23,970 bases of DNA, from NCBI GenBank assembly GCA_025997275.1, contig BNUJ01000009.1, positions 1 through 23,970 on the forward strand. Reading direction: 5' to 3'. The stretch comes from Deferribacterales bacterium. GTDB taxonomy: Bacteria > Chrysiogenota > Deferribacteres > Deferribacterales > JAISNW01. Below are positions 1-6,939 of the stretch, in pieces (positions within the stretch are counted from its first letter, which is position 1; every line of letters starts with the position of its first letter). Under the pieces are notes generated by a model, which was given only the letters and a program-made list of their open reading frames with translations, made no database searches and was not told the origin of the DNA. The translations under genes and the position numbers were made by a program.

Positions 1-109
1 CCTTTAGGTCTTCATTTATGTATATTACATCAGCAGGTAGACTGACCGTGCGAAAAGCACAGCCAAATTGCAATAACACCACAAAAATCAATAAATATCG
101 TTTGAACAC
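1..109 (-). CDS. Putative lipoprotein, C-terminal part outside window
   Basis: Only the first 36 codons are present; the gene continues past base 1. It starts with GTG at 109-107, preceded by an AAGGAG Shine-Dalgarno (120-115) five bases upstream. The peptide begins MFKRYLLIFVVLLQFGC: two positive residues, a hydrophobic core and a lipobox-like LQFGC, with Cys17 as the expected lipidated residue. This is what lipoprotein signal peptidase (Lsp) recognises, so the product is probably anchored in the envelope. It lies 72 bases downstream of a second lipoprotein gene on the same strand and shares a repeated junction sequence with it, so the two are probably co-transcribed. Function of the mature part cannot be judged from about 20 residues. 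Confidence 0.6.
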   Translation of the reverse strand, partial: MFKRYLLIFVVLLQFGCAFRTVSLPADVIYINEDLK

Positions 110-119
110 AAATACTCCT

Positions 120-139
120 TTAGGTTAGTCCATATCAAA
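120..139 (-). repeat. Operon-junction repeat, copy 1
   Basis: Twenty bases that recur at 823-842 with one mismatch, also directly upstream of a lipoprotein start. Read on the minus strand it contains ATGGACTAACCTAA just before the ribosome binding site. In the downstream copy this sequence forms the end of a small reading frame (Met-Asp-stop). Weaker similarity continues for roughly 15 more bases on the 5' side (minus strand). It looks like a duplicated gene boundary. Confidence 0.6.
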
Positions 140-181
140 ATTGCCCAGTAGTCATTCTTAACCTCATACTTGCTTAACGTG

Positions 182-808
182 TTAATACTGCCTGTAGCTC
201 CTAACAAAAATTCTACCACTATCCGAATTTATAAAATCTATCATCCTCATGCTTATTGGCGGTATTGGCTGATTGTTCTTAGTTATACCCTCTATCGTAA
301 AAACGGCTTGATGTCTATCCGCACAAGACATTGGGAAATAATATTCCAGCTCAGTGACATAGGATTTTACCATAAAAATCTTATTAATTAGCCCTATATC
401 CTTATCCGCTACAAGCTTGCCTTCAATCTTTGTGCCACCCTCTAGCGTAATATATGACGTAGCCTTACTGCCATCATACTCACTGAACAACTTTACCTTT
501 ATTAACCTATTGTCGCTAAATTGGCATTTTCCCCCAGTACCTACATCAAGAAAAGCAACTCCTAAAGGTAAACGAAAATTAAAAAAAAAATTCTTGGTAG
601 AAATATTTATATCAGAAAGTTTATCCGGTCCCTGTCTAAACGTCACCCCGTTAATTGAAAATCCACTTCTCGTTTGAATTCCGGCTGTAACAGATACTCC
701 GTCAATTTCATTTTCTATACTCACGGATTCACTAGACGCACCACAGCCAGAAAGCGCAGTAGTTACCAAAACTACTGCAACAAAGCGTCCGCAAACATGT
801 TTTAGCAT
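182..808 (-). CDS. Putative outer-envelope lipoprotein (208 aa) with T10 tract
   Basis: The start is ATG at 808, because AGGA lies about eight bases upstream and this start gives a clean signal peptide: MLKHVCGRFVAVVLVTTALSGC, with lipobox LSGC and lipidation expected at Cys22. The same frame is open to 907, but the longer version would bury the signal peptide. The mature part (about 187 aa) is rich in beta-type sequence with Gly, Ser and Thr and has two further Cys residues (in GGKCQF and PMSCAD) that could form a disulfide. I do not recognise the family. A run of ten T on the coding strand (bases 590-581) encodes Asn-Phe-Phe-Phe; loss or gain of one base would stop translation within a few codons. 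It sits between a small exported-peptide gene and a second lipoprotein gene on the same strand. Confidence 0.75.
   Translation of the reverse strand: MLKHVCGRFVAVVLVTTALSGCGASSESVSIENEIDGVSVTAGIQTRSGFSINGVTFRQGPDKLSDINISTKNFFFNFRLPLGVAFLDVGTGGKCQFSDNRLIKVKLFSEYDGSKATSYITLEGGTKIEGKLVADKDIGLINKIFMVKSYVTELEYYFPMSCADRHQAVFTIEGITKNNQPIPPISMRMIDFINSDSGRIFVRSYRQY
581..590 (-). repeat. Homopolymer tract (T10 on coding strand)
   Basis: Ten consecutive A on the + strand, T on the coding strand, in the middle of the lipoprotein gene. With nine T the frame meets TAG about seven codons later; with eleven T it meets TAA immediately. Such tracts are known slippage sites in surface-protein genes, but poly-A/T runs are also common by chance in AT-rich DNA. 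Confidence 0.55.
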
Positions 809-822
809 ACTATTTGTCCTCA

Positions 823-842
823 TTAGGTTAGTCCATACCAAA
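823..842 (-). repeat. Operon-junction repeat, copy 2
   Basis: Matches 120-139 at 19 of 20 bases. Here it covers the last codons and stop of the 52-aa exported-peptide gene, and it lies 15-20 bases before the lipoprotein start at 808. Confidence 0.6.
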
Positions 843-986
843 TGCCTCATCAGGTAGTAAATCAGCAGCAAATACAGGATAAATAGGATAAAATATGAAG
901 TTGGCAATTAAATAACAAGTTAAAAGCCTATACGCAAATGAACGCATGCTAAAACGCCCATAAATACATAGCCTAGACCCACGCAT
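828..986 (-). CDS. Small exported peptide (52 aa), unknown function
   Basis: A short frame from ATG at 986 to TAA at 830-828. It has a strong Shine-Dalgarno (GGAGGGG, 1001-995) eight bases upstream and a consensus promoter (1052-1080) upstream of that. The peptide has a basic N-region (MRGSRLCIYGRF then MRSFAYR), a hydrophobic stretch (LLTCYLIANFIFYPIYPVF) and an AlaAla/Asp site (VFA-ADLL) resembling a type I signal-peptidase cut near residues 40-41. If cut there, only about 12 acidic residues are released, ending in FGMD. An inner start at Met14 is possible but has no ribosome binding site. It is the first gene of the lipoprotein operon. It could be a true secreted peptide, or a leader whose translation couples to the lipoprotein 19 bases downstream. 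I know of no family match. Confidence 0.5.
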   Translation of the reverse strand: MRGSRLCIYGRFSMRSFAYRLLTCYLIANFIFYPIYPVFAADLLPDEAFGMD

Positions 987-1051
987 AAACTAAACCCCTC
1001 CAACCAGTTTGGATAAGATATATATACTGCTCATATCCTACGATAGACACC

Positions 1052-1080
1052 TTTATACCCGTATCGTGATAACGTGTCAA
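1052..1080 (-). promoter_or_regulatory. Sigma-70 type promoter for the leftward lipoprotein operon
   Basis: On the minus strand: TTGACA (1080-1075, exact consensus), a 17-base spacer, TATAAA (1057-1052, five of six). Transcription should begin near base 1045, giving a leader of about 58 bases before the ATG at 986. The spacer holds a small near-palindrome, TATCGTGATA (1062-1071), which could be an operator half-site pair, though it is short. Confidence 0.75.
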
Positions 1081-1095
1081 GGGTAATTTTTAGAA

Positions 1096-1194
1096 TGTAA
1101 TTCCACAAGTTAAAATGCCCCTCATATATTTTTTATACGGAAAAACAGCATACCTTTAACACCTAAATAGGGGCATTTTAACTGTGGCATTACA
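1096..1194. repeat. 99-bp element with long terminal inverted repeats (MITE-like)
   Basis: The left arm (1096-1122) and the reverse complement of the right arm (1169-1194) match over about 26 bases, with one substitution and one single-base indel. The arms share the core GTTAAAATGCCCCT and begin TGTAAT. A 46-base AT-rich centre (1123-1168) contains no reading frame. Ends of the form TG...CA with long imperfect inverted repeats are typical of insertion-sequence termini, so this may be a non-autonomous transposable element. I see no clear target-site duplication. It could instead act as a long RNA hairpin between the divergent lipoprotein and carB promoters. Confidence 0.65.
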
Positions 1195-1308
1195 CATAAA
1201 AATAGCTATGCGTTTCATATTTGTATGCTCTTCATTTTTGATGTCCTTGAATGATAGCTCATAATATTAGACTTGTTCAAGTTAAACATTCATTTTTCCG
1301 GAGGCACG

Positions 1309-1340
1309 TTGACAAACATTCTTTTATTGTTTAGTATAAA
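1309..1340 (+). promoter_or_regulatory. Probable carB promoter with very short leader
   Basis: TTGACA at 1309-1314, then TAGTAT (1332-1337, 17-base spacer) overlapping TATAAA (1335-1340). Either -10 puts the start point only a few bases before the carB ATG at 1350, and there is no Shine-Dalgarno in between. An alternative promoter lies upstream: TTGATG (1238-1243), an 18-base spacer, TAATAT (1262-1267). It would give a longer leader carrying GGAGG at 1300-1304 and a small palindrome ACTTGTTCAAGT (1271-1282). Confidence 0.5.
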
Positions 1341-1349
1341 AAGATTGGT

Positions 1350-4300
1350 ATGCCTAAAAGACAAGATGTTAAGAAAGTGATGGTAATAGGCTCTGGTCCT
1401 ATCGTGATAGGGCAAGCAGCCGAATTTGACTATGCAGGGACGCAAGCCTGTCGTGCTCTCAGGGAAGAGGGGGTGCAGGTGGTGCTTGTCAACAGCAACC
1501 CTGCTACCATTATGACCGATAAAGACATCGCAGACCGCGTATATATTGAACCTTTAACGCCAAATTTCTTGGAAACTATTATTGAAATGGAAAGACCTGA
1601 TGGATTGCTCGCTACGCTCGGCGGACAGACAGGCTTAAATATGGCTGTTGAGCTGTCAAAGCGTGGCACGCTTGATAAATATGGCGTTAAGTTGCTAGGC
1701 ACCCCTATAGAGAGTATTCAGAAGGCTGAAGACAGAGAATTATTTAAGAAAACAATGCAAGAGATAGGGGAGCCTATCCCCGTCAGCACGATAGTCAGTA
1801 GCATTGAGGAAGCACTCAAGTTTGCAGCTAATGTGGGTTTTCCGCTGATTGTGCGCCCAGCATATACGCTCGGTGGCACTGGCGGTGGGATAGCGACAAA
1901 CGAGCAAGAACTTGAAACTATTGCCAATATGGGCTTAAAGTATAGTATCATAGGACAAGCACTTATAGAGCGTAGCGTTGCAGGCTGGAAAGAGATAGAA
2001 TACGAGGTTATACGGGATGCCACAGACAACTGCGTAACTATATGCAGTATGGAAAATATAGACCCTGTGGGTGTCCACACTGGCGACAGCATAGTGGTGG
2101 CACCTGCGCAGACGTTGTCAGACAAAGAGCTTATGATGTTGAGGAGTGCATCTATTCGTATTATCCGTGCGCTGGGGGTAGAGGGTGGTTGTAATGTTCA
2201 GTATGCGCTAGATACCCTTTCAGACCAATATTACGTTATAGAGGTCAACCCACGCGTAAGCCGTTCATCAGCGTTAGCATCAAAAGCTACGGGCTATCCC
2301 ATAGCTAAGGTTGCCGCTAAAATAGCTATCGGCTACCATTTAGACGAGATAGAAAATGCTATAACTGGCAAAACAAAGGCAGCGTTTGAGCCTGCGCTTG
2401 ATTATGTAGTCGTGAAGTTTCCGCGCTGGCCATTTGATAAATTTGACAAAGCCGATAGAACGCTCGGCACGCAGATGAAAGCAACGGGCGAGGTAATGGC
2501 GATAGACCGCTCTATAGAGGCGGCGTTGTTGAAGTCTGTCCGCTCGTTAGAGATAGGGACTAATCATATATGGAAACCCGATATTGATTTGCTATCATAT
2601 AAAGATTTGCGCGTTAAGTTGAAAGAGACTACAGACGAACGTATATTTATAGTTGCAGCTGCTATGCGTGCGGGTATTGATGTGCATGAGGTGCATGCAA
2701 CTACCCATATAGATGAATTTTTCTTGAATAAAATATCTAATATTATCGCTATGGAAAAACAGCTCTGTGACCACTTTAGTAGCGAGGTTTTGCTCAACGC
2801 CAAGAGGATGGGCTTTGCCGATGCGGTTATAGCAAAACTTTCAGGCAGAACTATGCCTGAAATTCGTGCTGAACGGAAAGAGCGGGGGATAATGCCTGTA
2901 TATAAAATGGTTGATACGTGTGCTGCCGAGTTTGAGGCAAGCACGCCATACTACTACTCTACTTATGAGAGTGAGGATGAAGTGGCTGTGAGCACTAACA
3001 GGAAAGCTGTTGTTATAGGTTCAGGTCCGATACGAATAGGGCAGGGGATAGAGTTTGACTATTGTTCAGTTCATTCGGTATGGGCGCTAAAAGAGCTTGG
3101 CTATGAAACTATTATCATAAATAATAACCCTGAGACAGTCAGCACGGACTTTGATATTTCGGACAAGCTATACTTTGAGCCGCTTACCGTTGAAGACGTA
3201 TTGAATGTAGTAGAAAAGGAATCGCCTGATGGCATACTAGTGCAGTTTGGTGGGCAGACCGCTATTAACCTTGCCGCCCCCCTTGATTTGCTAGGAGTGA
3301 ATATATTAGGCTCAAGCGTAGATAGCATTGATATGGCTGAAGATAGGGAGCGTTTTGATGCAATGCTCACGCAGCTAAACATCCCTCGTCCGAAAGGTTT
3401 CACCGTTCACGATATTGATGGGGCTGTAAAGGCTGCAAACAGAGTAGGCTATCCTGTGATGGTGCGTCCGTCTTATGTGTTAGGCGGCAGAGCTATGGAG
3501 ATAGTTTATGAAGAGGGCGATTTACGGCATTATATGACCAGTGCGATTAGTGCTTCTAAGGAACATCCAGTGTTTGTTGACCACTATATGCGTGGCACTG
3601 AGGTTGAAGTTGATGCTATCTGTGATGGGGAGCAGGTTTTAATCCCCGGTATAATGGAGCATATAGAACGGGCGGGCGTTCATTCTGGCGATAGCATAGC
3701 GGTCTATCCGCCTATCACGTTAGATAAGAAAGCGATAGATATTATTGTTGACTACACCACCCGTCTTGCACTGAAACTTGAAATAAAGGGTATGTTGAAT
3801 ATTCAGTATGTTGTAGCAAGTGGCGAAGTTTATGTTATAGAGGTGAATCCGCGTTCTAGCAGAACGGTGCCATTTTTGAGCAAAGTAACAGATGTGCCTA
3901 TGGTGTGTATAGCCACGCAAGTGGCTGTCGGGAAATCATTAAAGGATGTTGGCTATGTTGGCGGATTATTGCCATTTTCCAGCCATTATGCGGTGAAAGC
4001 ACCTGTATTTTCATTTGCCAAGATGCACAACGTAGATGTGGCACTAGGTCCAGAGATGAAGTCCACAGGCGAAGTGATGGGAACGGACAAGGTGTTTGCC
4101 CATGCGTTCTATAAGGCGTGTCAGGCTAGCGGTATCAATATCCCTGCACGTGGTGCTATATTATTTACTATAGCTGATATAGATAAGGATGAGGCACTGC
4201 CCGTAGCTAAAGGTTTTGCTGATTTAGGATATGACATTGTGGCGACCGGAGGCACAGCTACATTTTTATCTGGCAACGGCTTGCAAGTGCGGACAGTTCG

Positions 4301-4550
4301 CAAGGTGAGTGAGGGGGAGCCGAATATTATAGACGAGATAAAGCACGGCGATATAAATATGGTAGTAAATACGCTTACCCAGAAGGCAACCCCTGCGCAT
4401 GATGGCTTTAAGATACGCCGTGCCGCGGTTGAGCATGCCATCGCCTGTCTTACCTCAATGGATACTGCAAAGGCAATATTGGGGGCAATATCTAGTATGA
4501 AAAATGCAAGTATGGGAGTAATTGCATTACAAGACTTGACAAAGCGATAA
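1350..4550 (+). CDS. carB: Carbamoyl-phosphate synthase, large subunit
   Basis: Joins ammonia (delivered by the small subunit CarA from glutamine), bicarbonate and two ATP into carbamoyl phosphate, the precursor for pyrimidines and arginine. At 1066 aa it is full length. It shows the classic duplicated structure: GSGPIVIGQAAEFDYAGTQA opens the first half (carboxyphosphate ATP-grasp domain, about 1-400), an oligomerisation region follows, and GSGPIRIGQGIEFDYCSVHS opens the second ATP-grasp half (from about residue 555). The C-terminal 130 residues form the MGS-like allosteric domain (for example VATGGTATFL). Paired ATP-grasp signatures FPLIVRPAYTLGGTGGG and YPVMVRPSYVLGGRAM are present. The start is set by homology, since the usual CarB begins MPKR. 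There is no Shine-Dalgarno before it. carA is not in the window. Confidence 0.98.
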   Translation: MPKRQDVKKVMVIGSGPIVIGQAAEFDYAGTQACRALREEGVQVVLVNSNPATIMTDKDIADRVYIEPLTPNFLETIIEMERPDGLLATLGGQTGLNMAVELSKRGTLDKYGVKLLGTPIESIQKAEDRELFKKTMQEIGEPIPVSTIVSSIEEALKFAANVGFPLIVRPAYTLGGTGGGIATNEQELETIANMGLKYSIIGQALIERSVAGWKEIEYEVIRDATDNCVTICSMENIDPVGVHTGDSIVVAPAQTLSDKELMMLRSASIRIIRALGVEGGCNVQYALDTLSDQYYVIEVNPRVSRSSALASKATGYPIAKVAAKIAIGYHLDEIENAITGKTKAAFEPALDYVVVKFPRWPFDKFDKADRTLGTQMKATGEVMAIDRSIEAALLKSVRSLEIGTNHIWKPDIDLLSYKDLRVKLKETTDERIFIVAAAMRAGIDVHEVHATTHIDEFFLNKISNIIAMEKQLCDHFSSEVLLNAKRMGFADAVIAKLSGRTMPEIRAERKERGIMPVYKMVDTCAAEFEASTPYYYSTYESEDEVAVSTNRKAVVIGSGPIRIGQGIEFDYCSVHSVWALKELGYETIIINNNPETVSTDFDISDKLYFEPLTVEDVLNVVEKESPDGILVQFGGQTAINLAAPLDLLGVNILGSSVDSIDMAEDRERFDAMLTQLNIPRPKGFTVHDIDGAVKAANRVGYPVMVRPSYVLGGRAMEIVYEEGDLRHYMTSAISASKEHPVFVDHYMRGTEVEVDAICDGEQVLIPGIMEHIERAGVHSGDSIAVYPPITLDKKAIDIIVDYTTRLALKLEIKGMLNIQYVVASGEVYVIEVNPRSSRTVPFLSKVTDVPMVCIATQVAVGKSLKDVGYVGGLLPFSSHYAVKAPVFSFAKMHNVDVALGPEMKSTGEVMGTDKVFAHAFYKACQASGINIPARGAILFTIADIDKDEALPVAKGFADLGYDIVATGGTATFLSGNGLQVRTVRKVSEGEPNIIDEIKHGDINMVVNTLTQKATPAHDGFKIRRAAVEHAIACLTSMDTAKAILGAISSMKNASMGVIALQDLTKR

Positions 4551-4564
4551 AATAGCGATATTAT
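4536..4564 (+). promoter_or_regulatory. Consensus promoter for rpmE-thyX-fixCX
   Basis: TTGACA (4536-4541), a 17-base spacer and TATTAT (4559-4564). The -35 box lies in the last codons of carB. The expected start point is near 4571, giving a leader of about 28 bases with AAGGAGA at 4584-4590. Ribosomal-protein expression is therefore probably not dependent on carB transcription. Confidence 0.75.
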
Positions 4565-4598
4565 CAAAATTCGCGTTATTTATAAGGAGAGTGTGAGT

Positions 4599-4943
4599 AT
4601 GAGGGCTGGCGTTCATCCTGACTATAAAGAGATTACTTTTAAGTGTGCATGCGGGGCAGAGGTAAAAACTCGTTCCACCACTGATAGAACTGGTATTGCT
4701 ATCTGTTCTAGCTGTCACCCGTTCTTTACGGGCAAACAAAAGTTTGTTGACACTGCTGGTCGCGTAGAAAAGTTTATGCGCAAGTATGCAGCTGCTGAAA
4801 CAGCTAAAAACGCAAAGGAGGCAAAGGTTTCAAAGCCTGCCACTAAGGTTGCTGGTAAGCAGATTGTAGCGGACAAGCCTGTTGCAAAGACAGCAAAATC
4901 AGCGGCGAAGCCTGCTACCAAGAGTGCGACAAAGAAGGTTTAA
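4599..4943 (+). CDS. rpmE: 50S ribosomal protein L31 with long basic tail
   Basis: Zinc-binding (C+) type of bacterial L31. The start is ATG at 4599, nine bases after the GGAG of AAGGAGA; a GTG six bases upstream is too close to it. The core (about 1-65) has MRAGVHPDY, the Cys pair CAC, the second pair CSSC, and the hallmark HPFFTGKQKFVDTAGRVEKF, so metal binding should be intact. E. coli L31 is about 70 aa. Here roughly 45 more residues follow, low-complexity Ala/Lys/Thr/Val sequence resembling histone-like tails (PATK, KPA, KSA units), probably disordered and RNA-binding. It is first in a compact operon with thyX and fixCX. Confidence 0.95.
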   Translation: MRAGVHPDYKEITFKCACGAEVKTRSTTDRTGIAICSSCHPFFTGKQKFVDTAGRVEKFMRKYAAAETAKNAKEAKVSKPATKVAGKQIVADKPVAKTAKSAAKPATKSATKKV

Positions 4944-4955
4944 TAGTCTCCACAG

Positions 4956-5660
4956 ATGCTTAATGTAGCTATCTTGTCGTGGAGTGGCGGTGAGCTTGTA
5001 GCTGCTCTAGCCGCTAAATTGTGCTACTCTGGTGCCTCTATTGCAGAGTTGTCTGATAAAGTTTCGGCATCTGACCAGAAGGGTTTTTTAGGTAAGCTTC
5101 GTTCGCTGGGGCATGAGTCTGTTTTTGAGCATGTATCGTTTAGCTTTGGCGTAGAGGGTGTTTCAAGGGTGCTTACGCACCAGCTTGTGCGCCATAGGCT
5201 CGCTAGCTATTCTCAGCAGTCGCAACGATATGTGAGGTTTGATAATTTTAGTTACGTTACTCCTCCGTCCATATCGGGCAGTTCATTGGCTCCAAAGTAT
5301 GATGCTCTTATGAACAGTTTGAACAGTTTTTATAGTGAGCTGGCAAGCTCTGGTATCCCCGCAGAAGATGCGCGCTATGTGTTGCCTAATGCATGCGAGA
5401 CGAAGATTGTTATCACCATGAATGCGCGTGAGTTGCTGCATTTCTTTAAGTTGCGTTGTTGCAATCGTGCCCAGTGGGAGATACGCGAGCTTGCGATGCA
5501 GATGTTAAGGCTAGTAAAGGGTAAGTCGCCTACTATATTTGCATTAGCGGGTCCCGCTTGTGTAGGCGGTGCATGCAGTGAGGGGGGTATGACTTGCGGC
5601 AAGGCAGTTGAAGTTCGGGAAGAAGTTAGCAAATTAAATTTAGGGGTAGATAATGGCTGA
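4956..5660 (+). CDS. thyX: Flavin-dependent thymidylate synthase
   Basis: Converts dUMP to dTMP using methylenetetrahydrofolate as carbon donor and reduced FAD (from NADPH) as hydride source. The ThyX signature is present as RHRLASYSQQSQRY (residues 79-92), matching RHRxxSxxxxSxRY, and it binds FAD and dUMP. Downstream, YVLPNACETKIVITMNARE and FFKLRCCNRAQWEIRELA match the C-terminal half of the family. The length, 234 aa, is normal. The start lies 12 bases after the rpmE stop with no clear Shine-Dalgarno, so translation probably depends on ribosomes from rpmE. The 3' end overlaps fixC by eight bases. Presence of ThyX suggests that ThyA may be absent from this genome, which cannot be checked here. 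Confidence 0.95.
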   Translation: MLNVAILSWSGGELVAALAAKLCYSGASIAELSDKVSASDQKGFLGKLRSLGHESVFEHVSFSFGVEGVSRVLTHQLVRHRLASYSQQSQRYVRFDNFSYVTPPSISGSSLAPKYDALMNSLNSFYSELASSGIPAEDARYVLPNACETKIVITMNARELLHFFKLRCCNRAQWEIRELAMQMLRLVKGKSPTIFALAGPACVGGACSEGGMTCGKAVEVREEVSKLNLGVDNG

Positions 5661-6939
5661 TAAATTTAATGTAATCGTTGTAGGTGGTGGCGTAGCAGGC
5701 TGTGTTACGGCACTAATGTTAGCTCGTGAGGGGCTGGAGGTGGTTCTAGTTGAGCGTGGCAACTATTCAGGGGCTAAAAATATGACTGGCGGCAGGCTAT
5801 ATAGCTATAGCCTTGAGCGGGTAATCCCTGATTTTGCTAGTGTTGCTCCCGTTGAAAGGCGCGTTGTGCGTGAGCGTATATCTATGATGACTGAAAAGTC
5901 TGCTACAACCATTGAATATTTAAGCGATGCTTTGAAACAGAATGGCAGTGATTCATATACTGTATTGCGTGCATCGTTTGACCGTTGGCTCTGCCAGCAG
6001 GCTGAAGCCGCTGGAGCGATGCATATTGCAGGTATGCTTGTGGAAGATTTAATTATAAACGACGGCAAAGTTTGTGGCATAATAGCTGGCGGGGATGAAA
6101 TACTTGCAGATGTTGTTGTGCTGGCAGATGGAGCGAATTCACAGTTAATGGAACGTGCGGGGTTGCGGACAAAACCGATTAAACCTAGCGAAATAGCTGT
6201 TGGGGTAAAAGAGCTTATAGAGCTTGGGGCAAAGACTATAGAGGACAGGTTTAATGTGGCAAGCGGTGAGGGGCTGTCTTGGCTATGTGCCGGCTATCCC
6301 TCTGGTGGTAAAATTGGTGGCGGGCTAATCTACACTAACAAGGATAGTATATCAATAGGTGTAGTTGTCACATTATCTGAATTTAATGAGACTGAACTAT
6401 CTATAAACGATATGCTTGAAAACTTTAAGAGGCACTCCGTTATTGCTCCGCTCATAAACGGAGGAAAGTTGTTGGAGTATTCTGGACATCTAGTAGCTGA
6501 GGCGGGCTTTAGTGCGCTGGCGAAGCCGTCTGGTAGTGGCGTGCTTGCTGTTGGGGATGCCGCAGGGTTTGTTATGAATTTGGGTTATACTATACGTGGG
6601 ATGGACCTTGCTGTTTCATCTGCTATCGCTGCCGCTAAAACAATAGTAGCGGCAAGAGATAATCTATCTGATATCAATGCGCTTGACGGCTATAAGGGTA
6701 ATTTAGAGGCTGAAGGGGTGCTCGCTGATATGAAACACTATTCAAACTTCCCAAGTTTTATGGAAAATCATCGTATATTTGGCGAATATCCTGAAATGAT
6801 AGACGGGCTGTTGGCTGATTTATTTGTGATGAATGGCAGCAAGCCGCGTTCGCTGGTTTCAAAGCTCCTTTCTGCTGCAAATAAGGTAGGGGTATTAAAT
6901 ATTGTCGGCGACGCTATAAAGGGGGTTCGGTCATTATGA
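5653..6939 (+). CDS. fixC: FixC-type electron-transfer flavoprotein:quinone oxidoreductase
   Basis: FAD-dependent, membrane-associated oxidoreductase of the FixC/ETF-QO family. In FixABCX complexes it exchanges electrons between the flavoprotein FixAB, the ferredoxin FixX and quinone. The 428-aa protein opens with the FAD-binding motif VVGGGVAGC and the following acidic strand end (VLVERG), then GAKNMTGGRLY, typical of FixC. The second FAD motif is VLAVGDAAGFVMNLGYTIRGMD (about 295-316). It lacks the C-terminal iron-sulfur domain of mitochondrial ETF-QO, as expected when fixX is separate. AGGGG six bases before the ATG serves as ribosome binding site. It overlaps thyX by eight bases and fixX by four (ATGA). 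fixA and fixB are not in this window. Confidence 0.92.
   Translation: MADKFNVIVVGGGVAGCVTALMLAREGLEVVLVERGNYSGAKNMTGGRLYSYSLERVIPDFASVAPVERRVVRERISMMTEKSATTIEYLSDALKQNGSDSYTVLRASFDRWLCQQAEAAGAMHIAGMLVEDLIINDGKVCGIIAGGDEILADVVVLADGANSQLMERAGLRTKPIKPSEIAVGVKELIELGAKTIEDRFNVASGEGLSWLCAGYPSGGKIGGGLIYTNKDSISIGVVVTLSEFNETELSINDMLENFKRHSVIAPLINGGKLLEYSGHLVAEAGFSALAKPSGSGVLAVGDAAGFVMNLGYTIRGMDLAVSSAIAAAKTIVAARDNLSDINALDGYKGNLEAEGVLADMKHYSNFPSFMENHRIFGEYPEMIDGLLADLFVMNGSKPRSLVSKLLSAANKVGVLNIVGDAIKGVRSL

Noticed and set aside
809..907. Longer lipoprotein start at base 907 in the same frame
   Set aside because: It would place 33 extra residues before a perfect lipoprotein signal peptide, lacks a ribosome binding site, and overlaps the exported-peptide gene. 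ATG at 808 has AGGA at a good distance.
1096..1194. Inverted repeat as a simple rho-independent terminator
   Set aside because: The 46-base loop and lack of a terminal T-run make an ordinary terminator unlikely, and no gene on either side ends there.
987..1349. tRNA, small RNA or CRISPR in the largest non-coding stretch
   Set aside because: I see no cloverleaf, no regularly spaced repeats and no riboswitch-like conserved core. The region is explained by two promoters and the inverted-repeat element.
4121..4567. Long antisense frame across the end of carB
   Set aside because: It is a shadow of the strongly conserved carB coding strand, with no promoter or ribosome binding site and no protein-like features.
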